From Collinsella sp. AF33-16 (GTDB lineage Bacteria; Actinomycetota; Coriobacteriia; Coriobacteriales; Coriobacteriaceae), in assembly GCF_003475325.1 (NCBI RefSeq), contig NZ_QRQC01000004.1, forward strand, positions 38,469 to 102,468: DNA of 64,000 nucleotides, given 5' to 3'. Within the stretch, counting starts at the first letter, position 1. Every line of letters begins with the position of its first letter. The position numbers and the translations under genes are program-made. Below, piece by piece: positions 8,245 to 17,037 of the stretch. Below the pieces are notes generated by a model. The model was given only the letters and a program-made list of their open reading frames with translations. It had not been told where the DNA came from and did not search any database.

Positions 8245-10152
8245 CTAGAGCTCCTTTTGCAGATAAAGGCCATGGTCATAAAATCCAAGATGGCGATAGT
8301 ACTCGCGCGTGCCAATCGCGCTGATCACGTTGATGCGCGCATAGCCGGCATCCCGAGCTATCTGACACGCACGCTCCACGAGCAGACGCCCCAGACCGTG
8401 ATGCTGAGCCGCCTGGCCCTGATCGCCCACACGCGCCGCCATACCATAGACGTGCACCTCGCGAATCATCGCTTCCTCCGGCCTGGTCGGCAACTCGTCC
8501 GCATGTGCGGTGACAAAGGCGCGATCGGGCAGCGACAACCGCAAAAAGCCTGCGATCTTGCCCTGCGGCGTCACCCACTGCAAAAAGCGCTCACGCGTCA
8601 CCGGCGTCTCGTACGTCACGTCCTCGTCAAGGGCCAACTCGTTCAGGTCGGCACCCGCCGTGCTGATCTCGCGATAGCGGATCTCGCGCACCGTCGCGCC
8701 TTCCCCACGAGCCGCCAAGCGGTTTTCGACGAGTTGACGCAGGTTGGGCTTCTTGTTGCCCACCATGATGTCGTCAGAGCTAAAGTCGCGAATCATGCGG
8801 CTGATGCGGCAGAACGCCGGCGTCACCACGATGTCGTCGGCAAGCACATCGAGCAACTCGTCCTCGGTATAGGGGCGCCACTCGCCACGCTCGTAACAGC
8901 CCACCAGACGCGAGCCCTCGATGAGCGCACACGGGTAGACCTTGACCTCGTCAGGCATAAAGGCCCCTTCGGTCATAAAGCGTTCGTAGTCGCGCTTGTC
9001 CCCCTCGGGCGTGGCGCCCAGCAAGTTAAGCATAAAATGCGCGTGGATCTTAAAGCCAAACAGGCGCGCAAGCGAAAACGCCCGCTCGATCTGCGCCACC
9101 GAAATGCGACGCTCGTTGATATCGAGTAGGTGCTGGTCGAGGCTCTGGATACCCATCTGGATCTTGGTGCAGCCCAGGCGGCGGATGAGCGTAAGCGCCT
9201 GCGGCGTTACAGCATCGGGGCGCGTCTCGATAACGAGTCCCACCACGCGATGCTTCGCCGTCTCGTTGATGCGCTGCTGGCGCTCGAGCTCCTCCATCGT
9301 TGCCGTCTGCCACTCAGTGACCTCGCCCCACGGCGTGCCGGGGCCGTACAGACAACGCACCGCACGGTTATAGCCGCCCACGGCAGCATCCACACGCCCC
9401 TGCTCGTCGGCAACGCCGGCAGCAAGCTCGACCTCGTCTGTCGCAATGCCGGCGGCCCGATAGCGCTCGCGGCGCTCTGCTACCACAGGCGGCAGGGCAT
9501 CGGCGGGAGCGTCATCGAGCAGACGCCCCGCCTCGGCACGACTGATGCCCGGACGCGCCAACATGGGGTTAGCCGCCACACCAGCCACGGCATCGTCATT
9601 GAGCGCGCGGAAGAGCTCCGACATAAACCACGTCTGATACCCTTGCGGATAGTCGCTCCAGGTACCGCCGAGCACAATGAGCTCAATCTTATCGGTCGCA
9701 TGCCCCATTTGCGAAAGCGCCGTCAAACGGGCACTCACCTGCAGATACGGGTCAAAGCAATTTTGCTCCGCACGGGCGCACGCCGGCTCGGCATGCAGAT
9801 AGCTTTTGGGCATGCGCAGATCGTTGGGGCAAAACAGGCAATCGCCCGAGCATGGCCAGGGCTTGGTGATGACGGTAATGGTCGCCACGCCCGAGGCCGT
9901 GCGACGAGGCTTCATGCGCAGCACTTGCAGCAGTTGACGCTCCAACTCGGCATCGACATTCCACGCAGCCCACCGAGCCGGCTCCTCACGTTTAACCCGT
10001 TGGTAGAACGGCAGCAGACGGCGCTTGGCCAAATCGCGTTTGTCGGCACCCTCACGGCGCGCCTCGGCATGTATCAGTTTGACGAGTGCCTTGTCGTCCA
10101 CGGTCTCGCCGCGACGCAGAGCCTCGAGTATGTTCAAGATAATCTGTTCCAT
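8245..10152 (-). CDS. elp3: Elp3-like radical SAM / GNAT tRNA U34 modification enzyme
   Basis: 635-residue protein of the Elp3 family, which makes carboxymethyl-type modifications at wobble uridine 34 of tRNA. The radical SAM cluster cysteines are in PCSGDCLFCPN (C101, C105, C108), with the downstream family signatures ELIVLGGTWSDYP and IETRPDAVTPQAL; residues about 480-635 are a GNAT acetyltransferase domain (GQAAQHHGLGRLLVERA). Length and order of domains fit the family. Bacterial copies have no Elongator partners and are thought to act alone. It is first in a two-gene unit with the spermidine-synthase-like gene. A GGGGGG stretch just upstream could act as ribosome site for the ATG at 10152. 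Confidence 0.9.
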   Translation of the reverse strand: MEQIILNILEALRRGETVDDKALVKLIHAEARREGADKRDLAKRRLLPFYQRVKREEPARWAAWNVDAELERQLLQVLRMKPRRTASGVATITVITKPWPCSGDCLFCPNDLRMPKSYLHAEPACARAEQNCFDPYLQVSARLTALSQMGHATDKIELIVLGGTWSDYPQGYQTWFMSELFRALNDDAVAGVAANPMLARPGISRAEAGRLLDDAPADALPPVVAERRERYRAAGIATDEVELAAGVADEQGRVDAAVGGYNRAVRCLYGPGTPWGEVTEWQTATMEELERQQRINETAKHRVVGLVIETRPDAVTPQALTLIRRLGCTKIQMGIQSLDQHLLDINERRISVAQIERAFSLARLFGFKIHAHFMLNLLGATPEGDKRDYERFMTEGAFMPDEVKVYPCALIEGSRLVGCYERGEWRPYTEDELLDVLADDIVVTPAFCRISRMIRDFSSDDIMVGNKKPNLRQLVENRLAARGEGATVREIRYREISTAGADLNELALDEDVTYETPVTRERFLQWVTPQGKIAGFLRLSLPDRAFVTAHADELPTRPEEAMIREVHVYGMAARVGDQGQAAQHHGLGRLLVERACQIARDAGYARINVISAIGTREYYRHLGFYDHGLYLQKEL

Positions 10153-10170
10153 GCCCCCATTGTAAAGGCA

Positions 10171-10202
10171 AAGGCGCCGGAGCCAGTCACGGCCCCGGCG
10201 CC
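10171..10202 (-). terminator. rho-independent terminator after the DUF4097 gene
   Basis: GC-rich hairpin with arms GGCGCCGGGGCC and GGCTCCGGCGCC as read on the minus strand, followed by TTTGCCTTT. It lies 48 bp past the stop of the DUF4097 gene and ahead of elp3. Confidence 0.65.
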
Positions 10203-10249
10203 TCCATCAAAGAGCATGCCTATATGTACCGATCTCCGAAAACCGCATG

Positions 10250-11149
10250 TCACTCCGGATCAAACGACATGTCACCCGAACCGACCTTAAAACGATACGT
10301 GGCAGACTTATCACCGTTGTCGAATTCAAGATTCAATATGGTCTCGCCATCGTAGCCAAGCGGAAGGAAATCGCTCTCGAAGTCACCGCTGCCCACAGTG
10401 AGACTCGCCTTAAAGCCCGCAGAATTCGGAACCGCTATCTCCACATCGCCCGAGTCCACGCTTACGTCCATCGACCTCGCGGGGGCCTGGTAGAGCTCGA
10501 ACGTCACATCACCCGAACCGACCTTGGCATTCAGGGTGTCGGTTACAGTGCCCGCAAACTCAACGTCTCCCGAGTCCAACGTCAGGTTGAGGTCATGACA
10601 CGCAATGTCCGTGACCGTCAGATCGCCCGCTCCTACATTCGCTGTAATGCCCACCATGTTATCGGCAACTTCGCGCGGCAGTTCGACGGTAACCGTGCGG
10701 TCAATGGCGCGCTCGTCATCGCAATCGAACTGGCGAATCTTGAGCGTAGAACCCTTAACCTCGGCCAGATTTTGGGTTGCCGCATCGAAGGCGACGGTCC
10801 CCGTTGCCACGCGACCGCTTTCAATTACGCGCACCGGCCCGCCGGAGACGTGTTTGACCTCGACCGTGCCCGACGTCACGTCCAAGTCAAGCGATGTGAA
10901 CGCGTCGGCATCAAACGTTTCACTCGAAAGCTGTTGAGGCCGAGCGGAATAGTTACCGCTATTCAAGGAATCGTCCTCGTCAAACGCATCGCCCATACCA
11001 GACAAGCCGGATACAACATCGTCGAAATCCCACGGTCCATCAAAATGAATCAAAGTCCGCGAAATGCCAAAGACAAGCCCGATGATGAGCACAAACGCTC
11101 CGATGCCAATGCCCAAGCGCCTCTTAGACTCATGCGAGAGCTTCATCAT
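10250..11149 (-). CDS. DUF4097-family beta-strand repeat membrane protein
   Basis: 299 residues: a short cytoplasmic N-terminus, one transmembrane helix at about residues 11-30 (IGIGAFVLIIGLVFGIS), then an extracytoplasmic domain of short repeated strands with the recurring pattern SGDVEF / GSGDVTF / SGDVEIAV, typical of DUF4097 (putative adhesin) beta-helices. Its start overlaps the stop of the XRE gene by four bases (ATGA), so it is coupled to that gene. XRE regulators paired with DUF4097 proteins are common in Gram-positive bacteria and are thought to sense envelope state; that role is inference here. Confidence 0.85.
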   Translation of the reverse strand: MMKLSHESKRRLGIGIGAFVLIIGLVFGISRTLIHFDGPWDFDDVVSGLSGMGDAFDEDDSLNSGNYSARPQQLSSETFDADAFTSLDLDVTSGTVEVKHVSGGPVRVIESGRVATGTVAFDAATQNLAEVKGSTLKIRQFDCDDERAIDRTVTVELPREVADNMVGITANVGAGDLTVTDIACHDLNLTLDSGDVEFAGTVTDTLNAKVGSGDVTFELYQAPARSMDVSVDSGDVEIAVPNSAGFKASLTVGSGDFESDFLPLGYDGETILNLEFDNGDKSATYRFKVGSGDMSFDPE

Positions 11150-11868
11150 TCATCACCTTCTTTGGCACTCGACTCAGCGGTGGTCGCGGCAGCCATGTCA
11201 GCGTCAACCGCTGTGGAAACGTCCTCCCCCTTAGTCCTAGCGACCGCCGGCGCCGGACCAACCTGAATATCCCCGCGCGCCCAATCGCCATCGAGCGCAC
11301 GTGCCACCCAGTGATAGATGGGGATCGTAAAGAAAATCAGCGCGGCAAAGGGGCCGGCGCCAAACAGGAACATCAGCAAAAAGAACAGCAGCCAGCACAC
11401 GGCCCAGTACGGGAACGACTGGAACGGACCCTTCACTGGAGTCGGGCCGGCCGCACCGGCACCCGTCACCTGCGCCGTAGCGGCATTGGCGGCCTGTGCA
11501 CTCCAGCTTGCCGCCTGCGCCGCCTTGGCTGCCGCGTCACTTGCCTGCGTTGCCGCCTCGGTGGCGCGTGCCGCGGCCTCATGGGTGCGGGCGCGCTCTG
11601 CCGCCTCGGCCTCGCGCTGACGGGCGCGGTCCTCGTTCTCAAACTCGATATCGTCCTCGATCTCATCGCTCGGATTGAGCAGCTCGTCCAGACTCACACC
11701 GTAGAGCTTGGCGAGCGAGATCAGGTTCTCGGTATCGGGCGAGCTCTCCGCGCGCTCCCATTTACTGACCGCCTGGCGCGACAGTCCCAGCTTTCGTGCA
11801 AGCCCTTCTTGGCTAAAACCCTTGCTGCGACGAAGGTCGGCGAGCCGCTGCGCAGTTTCTACATTCAT
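11146..11868 (-). CDS. XRE-family HTH regulator with Ala-rich coil and C-terminal membrane domain
   Basis: 240 residues from ATG 11868, chosen because AGGAGG lies about 5 bases upstream and the protein then starts directly with the HTH_3 domain (residues 1-60, FSQEGLARKLGLSRQAVSKW). A charged segment follows, then an Ala-rich coiled-coil-like stretch of about 60 residues with the recurring AA-x-A pattern, and a C-terminal 2TM region (FPYWAVCWLLFFLLMFLFG). The layout suggests a membrane-anchored transcription factor. The frame continues upstream to 12117 but without a ribosome site. It is coupled to the DUF4097 gene and probably regulates that pair. Confidence 0.85.
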   Translation of the reverse strand: MNVETAQRLADLRRSKGFSQEGLARKLGLSRQAVSKWERAESSPDTENLISLAKLYGVSLDELLNPSDEIEDDIEFENEDRARQREAEAAERARTHEAAARATEAATQASDAAAKAAQAASWSAQAANAATAQVTGAGAAGPTPVKGPFQSFPYWAVCWLLFFLLMFLFGAGPFAALIFFTIPIYHWVARALDGDWARGDIQVGPAPAVARTKGEDVSTAVDADMAAATTAESSAKEGDE

Positions 11869-12135
11869 GGTTCCTCCTATGCGATGCCAGCCGTGCCGCC
11901 GGACCGTTTTTGTTCTTAAGGCGCCTTGCACAGTTAAAAATCTATCCGCCACCGCCAAAAGCATGCCACCTATTCTAGTGAGATTTTTGACAACCGGCGG
12001 TTGCGGGCATATATGAGCTGCGGAAATGTGTCCAAACAAAGCAATGACCCGCAGCTCGGTTGTCCCCGTTGCGGCGTTAACGGTAGTATGGTCGTACTGT
12101 TTATTCCGCACCGCCAACGGAGGGAGTTCCGCGCC

Positions 12136-13008
12136 GTGAACCGCGATTTCGCCTCATCGCTCATTCAGCTCAACAATACGTTCTATCGCGAGCACTCCGC
12201 CTCCTTCTCCGATACGCGCCAGGCACCGTGGCCCGGCTGGGTACGCACCATGGACATAGCGCTCGAGCAGCTCGACGTCGCCACGATCGAGCATCCCGTC
12301 CGCGTCTTCGATCTTGCCTGCGGCAACATGCGATTCGAGAACTTTGCCGCCGGCGGCGCACTTGCCGCCAAGGGCGTCGACGGCGCAAACCCCTCGGCAG
12401 ATGCCAGTTGCCCGTTTGAGTTCTATGGTGTTGACTCGTGTCAGGATTTGGCTATCGATGCGCACGGTCACGCCCTGCGCATTCCCAACCTGCACTTCCA
12501 GGAACTCGACGTACTCGATGCCCTCATGAAGCTCAACCCCGCCGAGACACCCGACGTGCTTTTCGACGCCCCGCTCGCCGACATCTCGGTCTGCTTTGGC
12601 TTTATGCACCACGTGCCGTCATGCGAGTACCGCGTACGCGTGCTCGACGCCCTGGTGCGCCAGACGCGCCCAGGCGGCATCATCGCCATCAGCTTTTGGG
12701 AGTTTATGAACGACGAGCGCATGGCGCGCAAGGCCGTTCGCGCCGAAGCCCGCGCCGAGCTCACCCCGCCGTTTGAAAGTTACGATTCCGCGCAGTTTGA
12801 AGCCGGCGACCACCTCATTGGCTGGCAAAACGACCGCCACGCCTACCGCTATTGCCATCACTTTGACGATCAGCAGATCACCGACCTGGTGCGCGGCGTG
12901 CGCACATTCTACAAGAGCGGCGAGGTCCCCGTGCGCGAGCTTGAGCGCTTCCATGCCGACGGTCGCAGCGGCGAGCTCAACCGTTACGTGATTCTCAAGC
13001 GCCTGTAG
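12136..13008 (+). CDS. class I SAM-dependent methyltransferase
   Basis: 290 residues from GTG 12136 (GGAGGG upstream at 12119-12124); the frame stays open to 12001. The SAM-binding motif I is VFDLACGNMRF near residue 57, followed by motif II FYGVDSCQDL and the motif-IV region DISVCFGFMHHVPS. The C-terminal half contains GGIIAISFWEF, the usual post-motif strand. It resembles small-molecule methyltransferases of the Methyltransf_11/25 group; the substrate is not evident. It stands alone, divergent from the XRE gene and upstream of trmB. Confidence 0.8.
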   Translation: MNRDFASSLIQLNNTFYREHSASFSDTRQAPWPGWVRTMDIALEQLDVATIEHPVRVFDLACGNMRFENFAAGGALAAKGVDGANPSADASCPFEFYGVDSCQDLAIDAHGHALRIPNLHFQELDVLDALMKLNPAETPDVLFDAPLADISVCFGFMHHVPSCEYRVRVLDALVRQTRPGGIIAISFWEFMNDERMARKAVRAEARAELTPPFESYDSAQFEAGDHLIGWQNDRHAYRYCHHFDDQQITDLVRGVRTFYKSGEVPVRELERFHADGRSGELNRYVILKRL

Positions 13009-13126
13009 GCATCGGCGACTTGCCGCCGAGCCGCACCGCAACTTTCGGGCAAGCTATGCCCCACCCTTTTCAACCCATTGATGGAACGTGCTGCCATGCG
13101 TTCCATACTCATGATCAAGGAGCCTC

Positions 13127-13966
13127 ATGGGAGCCGTCCACGTTCGCACGCCTAAGAACTTTGTGCTCGAAGAGCGCCTGGAGCGCTACGCCGATGCGAT
13201 TGAGACGAACCCCGAGGCCTATGCCGGAGATTGGCGCGAGGCTTGCGCGCCAGTTGGCAGCAAGCCCTTCGAACACCTTCACCTGGATCTTGGCTGTGGC
13301 AAGGGAACGTACCTTGTAGAGCGCGCGGCCCACGAGCCAAACACCCTCTTTATCGGTATGGACCAGGAGCCCATCTGCATCGCCTATGCCGCACAGAAAA
13401 TCTGCGAGCAGGAGCTGTCCAACGCACTCGTCCTGCCCCGAGGCGCCGCATCGCTGCCGCAGCTGTTTGCCGCAGGCGAGCTCGATGCCATTACCATTAA
13501 CTTTCCCACGCCGCAGCCCAAGGCCAAGTACGCCAAAAAACGACTCGTCCATGTCGACCATCTGATGCTCTACCGCCCGCTCTTTTCAGCCGGCGCCACC
13601 GTCACACTGCGAACCGACAGTAAGCCATTGCGCGACTACGCCCTGGGGCAGTTTGCCGCGGCCGGCTACGACACGCTTTGGGTAAGCGACGACGTCCGCC
13701 GCGACCATCCCGAGCATCCCGAGACCGAGTACGAATGCCGCACGCGCGAGATGGGTGCCGTCGTCTATGGCATTTGCGCCACACCCGGCGCGCAGCCCAG
13801 CAATGAACAGCTCGCGGCGGGCCGCGCGCAGGAGCAAAGCCTTGCCTGCTACCTGCCCGAAAACCTCGATGAGCTCACCTATGTACCTCTGGGCATGGAA
13901 GAGGCCGTCGAGAACTTTAGAAACCGCGCCCGCAAAGGCAAGAAGCGCCTGCCGCAAGAGTCCTAG
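13127..13966 (+). CDS. trmB: TrmB-like tRNA (guanine-N7)-methyltransferase, divergent
   Basis: 279 residues with AAGGAG upstream of the ATG. Motif I is LHLDLGCGKGTYL, motif II FIGMDQEP, as in TrmB, which makes m7G46 in tRNA. The family signature usually read as FPDPWPKxRHxKRRL is here INFPTPQPKAKYAKKRLVH: the Asp and Trp of that motif are replaced by Thr and Gln while the downstream KKRL is kept. The C-terminal part runs about 40 residues longer than usual and ends in Lys/Arg-rich residues. Assignment to the TrmB group is good; activity on tRNA is less certain because of the altered motif. Confidence 0.7.
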   Translation: MGAVHVRTPKNFVLEERLERYADAIETNPEAYAGDWREACAPVGSKPFEHLHLDLGCGKGTYLVERAAHEPNTLFIGMDQEPICIAYAAQKICEQELSNALVLPRGAASLPQLFAAGELDAITINFPTPQPKAKYAKKRLVHVDHLMLYRPLFSAGATVTLRTDSKPLRDYALGQFAAAGYDTLWVSDDVRRDHPEHPETEYECRTREMGAVVYGICATPGAQPSNEQLAAGRAQEQSLACYLPENLDELTYVPLGMEEAVENFRNRARKGKKRLPQES

Positions 13967-14275
13967 GGGCTTCTGATGGTCGCGGCGTCGGCAAACAAGC
14001 GCAAATTGGCGCCAGCGAACGGCCCTCAAACCTAAGTGAGTAGACTTTTTTGCAATAGCCAGGCACAGCCCGCATAGCGAAACATAAAACCGCAGGTAGA
14101 ACCCTTGCGCAAAAGTCATGTGCTCGCAATATCGCAAAAAGTCTACTCACTTGGCTAGCGACTACACTAAACGGCTGGGCAGAACGCCCATTTCCTGCAT
14201 TTTCTTGCCTGCGAACGCATCGATGCGACGCTACGCCATAATAGTTGGCGGACAATCGCGAGAGAAAGCAAACAC
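13967..14275. other. 309-bp intergenic stretch holding hairpin element copy 1
   Basis: Between trmB and the Ski2-like helicase gene. The only structure seen is the 123-bp hairpin element at 14032-14154. The remaining 120 bp before 14276 presumably contain the helicase promoter; no convincing hexamers were picked. Confidence 0.6.
14032..14154. repeat. 123-bp hairpin element (CTAAGTGAGTAG ends), copy 1
   Basis: Begins CTAAGTGAGTAGACTTTTTT and ends AAAAAGTCTACTCACTTGG, near-perfect inverted ends. The loop motif AAAACCGCAGGTAGA starts 54 bases from the left end, exactly as in the copies at 23763 and 25183. Inner arms GGCACA (about offsets 30-35) and TGTGCT (87-92) pair although their sequence differs from the other copies. 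Confidence 0.85.
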
Positions 14276-16957
14276 ATGGCACAGACCACGACAGATATCG
14301 CCGCCAGCACCGTCTCCGGTGCCGGAGCCGCCAGTTCATTCTCGGGCGGCACGGGAACCGAAGCCGAATTCGGCTCGCTCGGTGCGCTCTCCCCCACCTG
14401 GTGGGAGCCCGAGGACGGCAGCGAGCCCGAACCGTGGCTCACGCCCGACCAGGCCTTCGAGCGCTTCTTTGAATGGACGAGCGACCGCGGCATTGAACTG
14501 TGGGACCACCAGGAAGAGGCCCTCATGGACCTGGCAGCCGGCGATCACGTCATTCTGGGCACGCCGACCGGATCGGGCAAATCGCTCGTCGCACTGGGCA
14601 TGCTCTTTATGGGCATGGCGCAGGGCAAGCGCTGCTATTACACGGCCCCCATCAAGGCCTTGGTCAGCGAAAAGTTTTTCGACTTGGTGCAGGTGCTCGG
14701 CCGCGATAACGTCGGCATGATCACCGGCGACACGCATATGAACACCAAGGCACCCGTCATCTGCTGCACGGCCGAGATTCTTGCCAACGACGCACTGCGC
14801 GAGGGCGAGGACGCCGATGTTGGCTGCGTCGCCATGGACGAGTTCCACTACTTTGCAGACCCCGACCGCGGCTGGGCCTGGCAGGTGCCGCTGCTCACTC
14901 TGCCCCATACGCAGTTTATGCTCATGAGCGCCACGCTCGGCGATGTCACCGCCATCGCCGCCTCACTCGAGGAGCACACCGGCGCTGCCTGCGACCTGGT
15001 CGTCGACGCCCCGCGTCCTGTTCCGCTGAGTTACGACTATGTGACGACCTCCCTCGAGGGCACGGTCGAGCTCGCCATGCGCCGCGACGAGGCCCCACTC
15101 TATATCGTGCACTTTAGCCAGGATGCCGCCCTTGCGACGGCACAGTCGCTCGCCAATTTTGGCATTGCCAACAAGGAGCAGCGCGAGGCCATCAAGGAGG
15201 CGGCCAAGGGCACGAGCTTCTCGACGGCCTTCGGCAAAATCCTCAAGCGCTTGCTCGGATGCGGCGTCGGCGTGCACCATGCTGGCATGTTGCCGCGCTA
15301 CCGCCTGCTGGTCGAGCGCTTGGCGCAGCAGGGCCTGCTACCCGTCATCTGCGGCACCGATACGCTCGGCGTCGGTATCAACGTGCCCATCCACACCGTG
15401 GTGCTCACCGCGCTCACCAAGTTCGATGGCTATAAGATGCGTCGTCTGCGCGCCCGCGAGTTCCATCAGATTGCCGGTCGTGCCGGCCGCTCGGGCTTCG
15501 ATACCGAGGGCATGGTCATCGCTGAGGCACCCGAGCACGAGATCGAGAATGCCAAGCTTATGGCCAAGGCGGGCGACGACCCCAAAAAGCTCCGCAAGAT
15601 TAAAAAGAAGAAGGCCCCCGAGGGCTTTGTCACCTGGAACAAGCAGACGTTCGAGCGCCTGATCGAGACGCAGCCCGAGACACTCAAGCCGCGCCTGTGC
15701 ATCACGCACTCCATGGTGATTAGCGTGGTCGAGCAGGGTGGCGACGCTCGCGCCCGCGTGCACGACCTCATAGAGACAAGCCTGCAAACGCCCGAGGAAA
15801 AGGCGAAGCTCGAGGTTCGTGCCGACGAGATCTTCGCCACGCTCATCGATTCCGGCGTCGTCGTGCGCACCGAGGTGCCGCCCGCACCCGACGCTCCGGC
15901 TGACGCCGCACCGGACATCGACTACGCACTGACGGTCGACCTGCCCGAGGACTTTGCGCTCGACCAGCCGCTCTCGCCGTTTTTGCTTGCCGCGTTGGAG
16001 CTGCTCGATCCCGAGAGCGAGACCTATACCATGGACCTGATCTCGATGGTCGAGGCAACGCTCGAGGATCCCAAGCAGGTGCTGCGCGCTCAGGAGCGCG
16101 CAGCGCGCGACCGCGCGATGGCCGAAATGAAGGCTGACGGCGTCGAATATGAGGAACGCCTGGAGCGCATCCAGGATGTCACCTACGAAAAACCGCTCGA
16201 GGACTTGCTCGACGCCGCCTTCGACAAGTACTGCCAGGAAGTGCCCTGGGCAAACGACTACCAGCTCTCTCCTAAAAGCGTCCTGCGCGATATGCTGGAA
16301 AGCGCGAGCGATTTTAAGGGTTACATTCAAAAGCTCGGCATCGCCCGCTCCGAGGGCATTTTGCTGCGTTACCTGGCAGAGGCCTACCGTTCGCTCGACC
16401 GCACCGTGCCCATCGAGAAGCGCGACGAGCGTCTGCGCGACATTATCTCGTGGCTCGGCTTTGTGGTGCGCTCGGTGGACTCGAGCCTGGTGGACGAGTG
16501 GGAGAACGCCGGCAACCCGGCAGCCCTCGATGCTGCGCCGCCGCAGGGCATCGACGAGGTCGTGGCGGACCGCCGCGGCTGCACGCTGTTGGTGCGCAAC
16601 GCGCTCTTCCGCCGCGTGACCCTTGCCGCCCGCGAGCACGTTCGCGACCTGGGCGAGCTCGACGACGACTGGGGCATGAGCGAGATCCGCTGGCAAAAAG
16701 CACTCGACGCTTACCACGAGCAGCACGAGGAAATCCTCACCGACGGAGATGCCCGCAGCGCCGCGATGTTTTCCATCGACGAGTCCGACGAGAAGACCGC
16801 GCACGTATGGCACGTGCACCAGATCTTTGCTGACGAGGATGGCGACCACGATTTTGGCATCATGGGCGATGTCGATCTGGACGCCACGCAAGACGGCGGC
16901 GAGGTAATCTTCAAGAACTACCGTGTCGGCTTTATCGAGGACCTGCTCGAGGACTAG
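14276..16957 (+). CDS. Ski2/Mtr4-like DEAD/DEAH helicase with DUF3516-type C-terminus
   Basis: 893-residue superfamily 2 helicase. Motif I is GTPTGSGKS (residues 95-103), motif II MDEFH (187-191), motif III SATLGD, motif VI QIAGRAGRSGFD (about 397-408), the pattern of HelY/Ski2-like actinobacterial helicases. The first 60 residues are Ser/Gly/Ala-rich and probably disordered. The long C-terminal part matches the DUF3516 architecture of these proteins. It is probably an RNA helicase or RNA-processing factor, by family analogy. It is a single-gene unit ending at a strong terminator at 16979. Not related in arrangement to the helicase at 4894, which is Lhr-like. Confidence 0.88.
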   Translation: MAQTTTDIAASTVSGAGAASSFSGGTGTEAEFGSLGALSPTWWEPEDGSEPEPWLTPDQAFERFFEWTSDRGIELWDHQEEALMDLAAGDHVILGTPTGSGKSLVALGMLFMGMAQGKRCYYTAPIKALVSEKFFDLVQVLGRDNVGMITGDTHMNTKAPVICCTAEILANDALREGEDADVGCVAMDEFHYFADPDRGWAWQVPLLTLPHTQFMLMSATLGDVTAIAASLEEHTGAACDLVVDAPRPVPLSYDYVTTSLEGTVELAMRRDEAPLYIVHFSQDAALATAQSLANFGIANKEQREAIKEAAKGTSFSTAFGKILKRLLGCGVGVHHAGMLPRYRLLVERLAQQGLLPVICGTDTLGVGINVPIHTVVLTALTKFDGYKMRRLRAREFHQIAGRAGRSGFDTEGMVIAEAPEHEIENAKLMAKAGDDPKKLRKIKKKKAPEGFVTWNKQTFERLIETQPETLKPRLCITHSMVISVVEQGGDARARVHDLIETSLQTPEEKAKLEVRADEIFATLIDSGVVVRTEVPPAPDAPADAAPDIDYALTVDLPEDFALDQPLSPFLLAALELLDPESETYTMDLISMVEATLEDPKQVLRAQERAARDRAMAEMKADGVEYEERLERIQDVTYEKPLEDLLDAAFDKYCQEVPWANDYQLSPKSVLRDMLESASDFKGYIQKLGIARSEGILLRYLAEAYRSLDRTVPIEKRDERLRDIISWLGFVVRSVDSSLVDEWENAGNPAALDAAPPQGIDEVVADRRGCTLLVRNALFRRVTLAAREHVRDLGELDDDWGMSEIRWQKALDAYHEQHEEILTDGDARSAAMFSIDESDEKTAHVWHVHQIFADEDGDHDFGIMGDVDLDATQDGGEVIFKNYRVGFIEDLLED

Positions 16958-16978
16958 CCGGGCGCAATGGGACGAAAC

Positions 16979-17020
16979 AAAGCGGGGCCGCTGGCAACAT
17001 CGCCAGCGGCCCCGCTTTTT
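16979..17020. terminator. bidirectional terminator between the Ski2-like helicase and DUF2130 genes
   Basis: Perfect 15-bp GC-rich stem (AGCGGGGCCGCTGGC with its complement) around a 6-base loop, flanked by A-run on the left and TTTTT on the right, between two convergent genes. Confidence 0.9.
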
Positions 17021-17037
17021 GCGCGATACGCTATCCC

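Noticed and set aside
7351-9129. 592-residue open frame on the plus strand
   Set aside because: It is antisense to the spermidine-synthase-like and elp3 genes, both with clear motifs; composition is His/Arg-rich as typical for shadows.
15338-16891. 517-residue open frame on the minus strand
   Set aside because: Antisense to the Ski2-like helicase gene; no start signal or motif.
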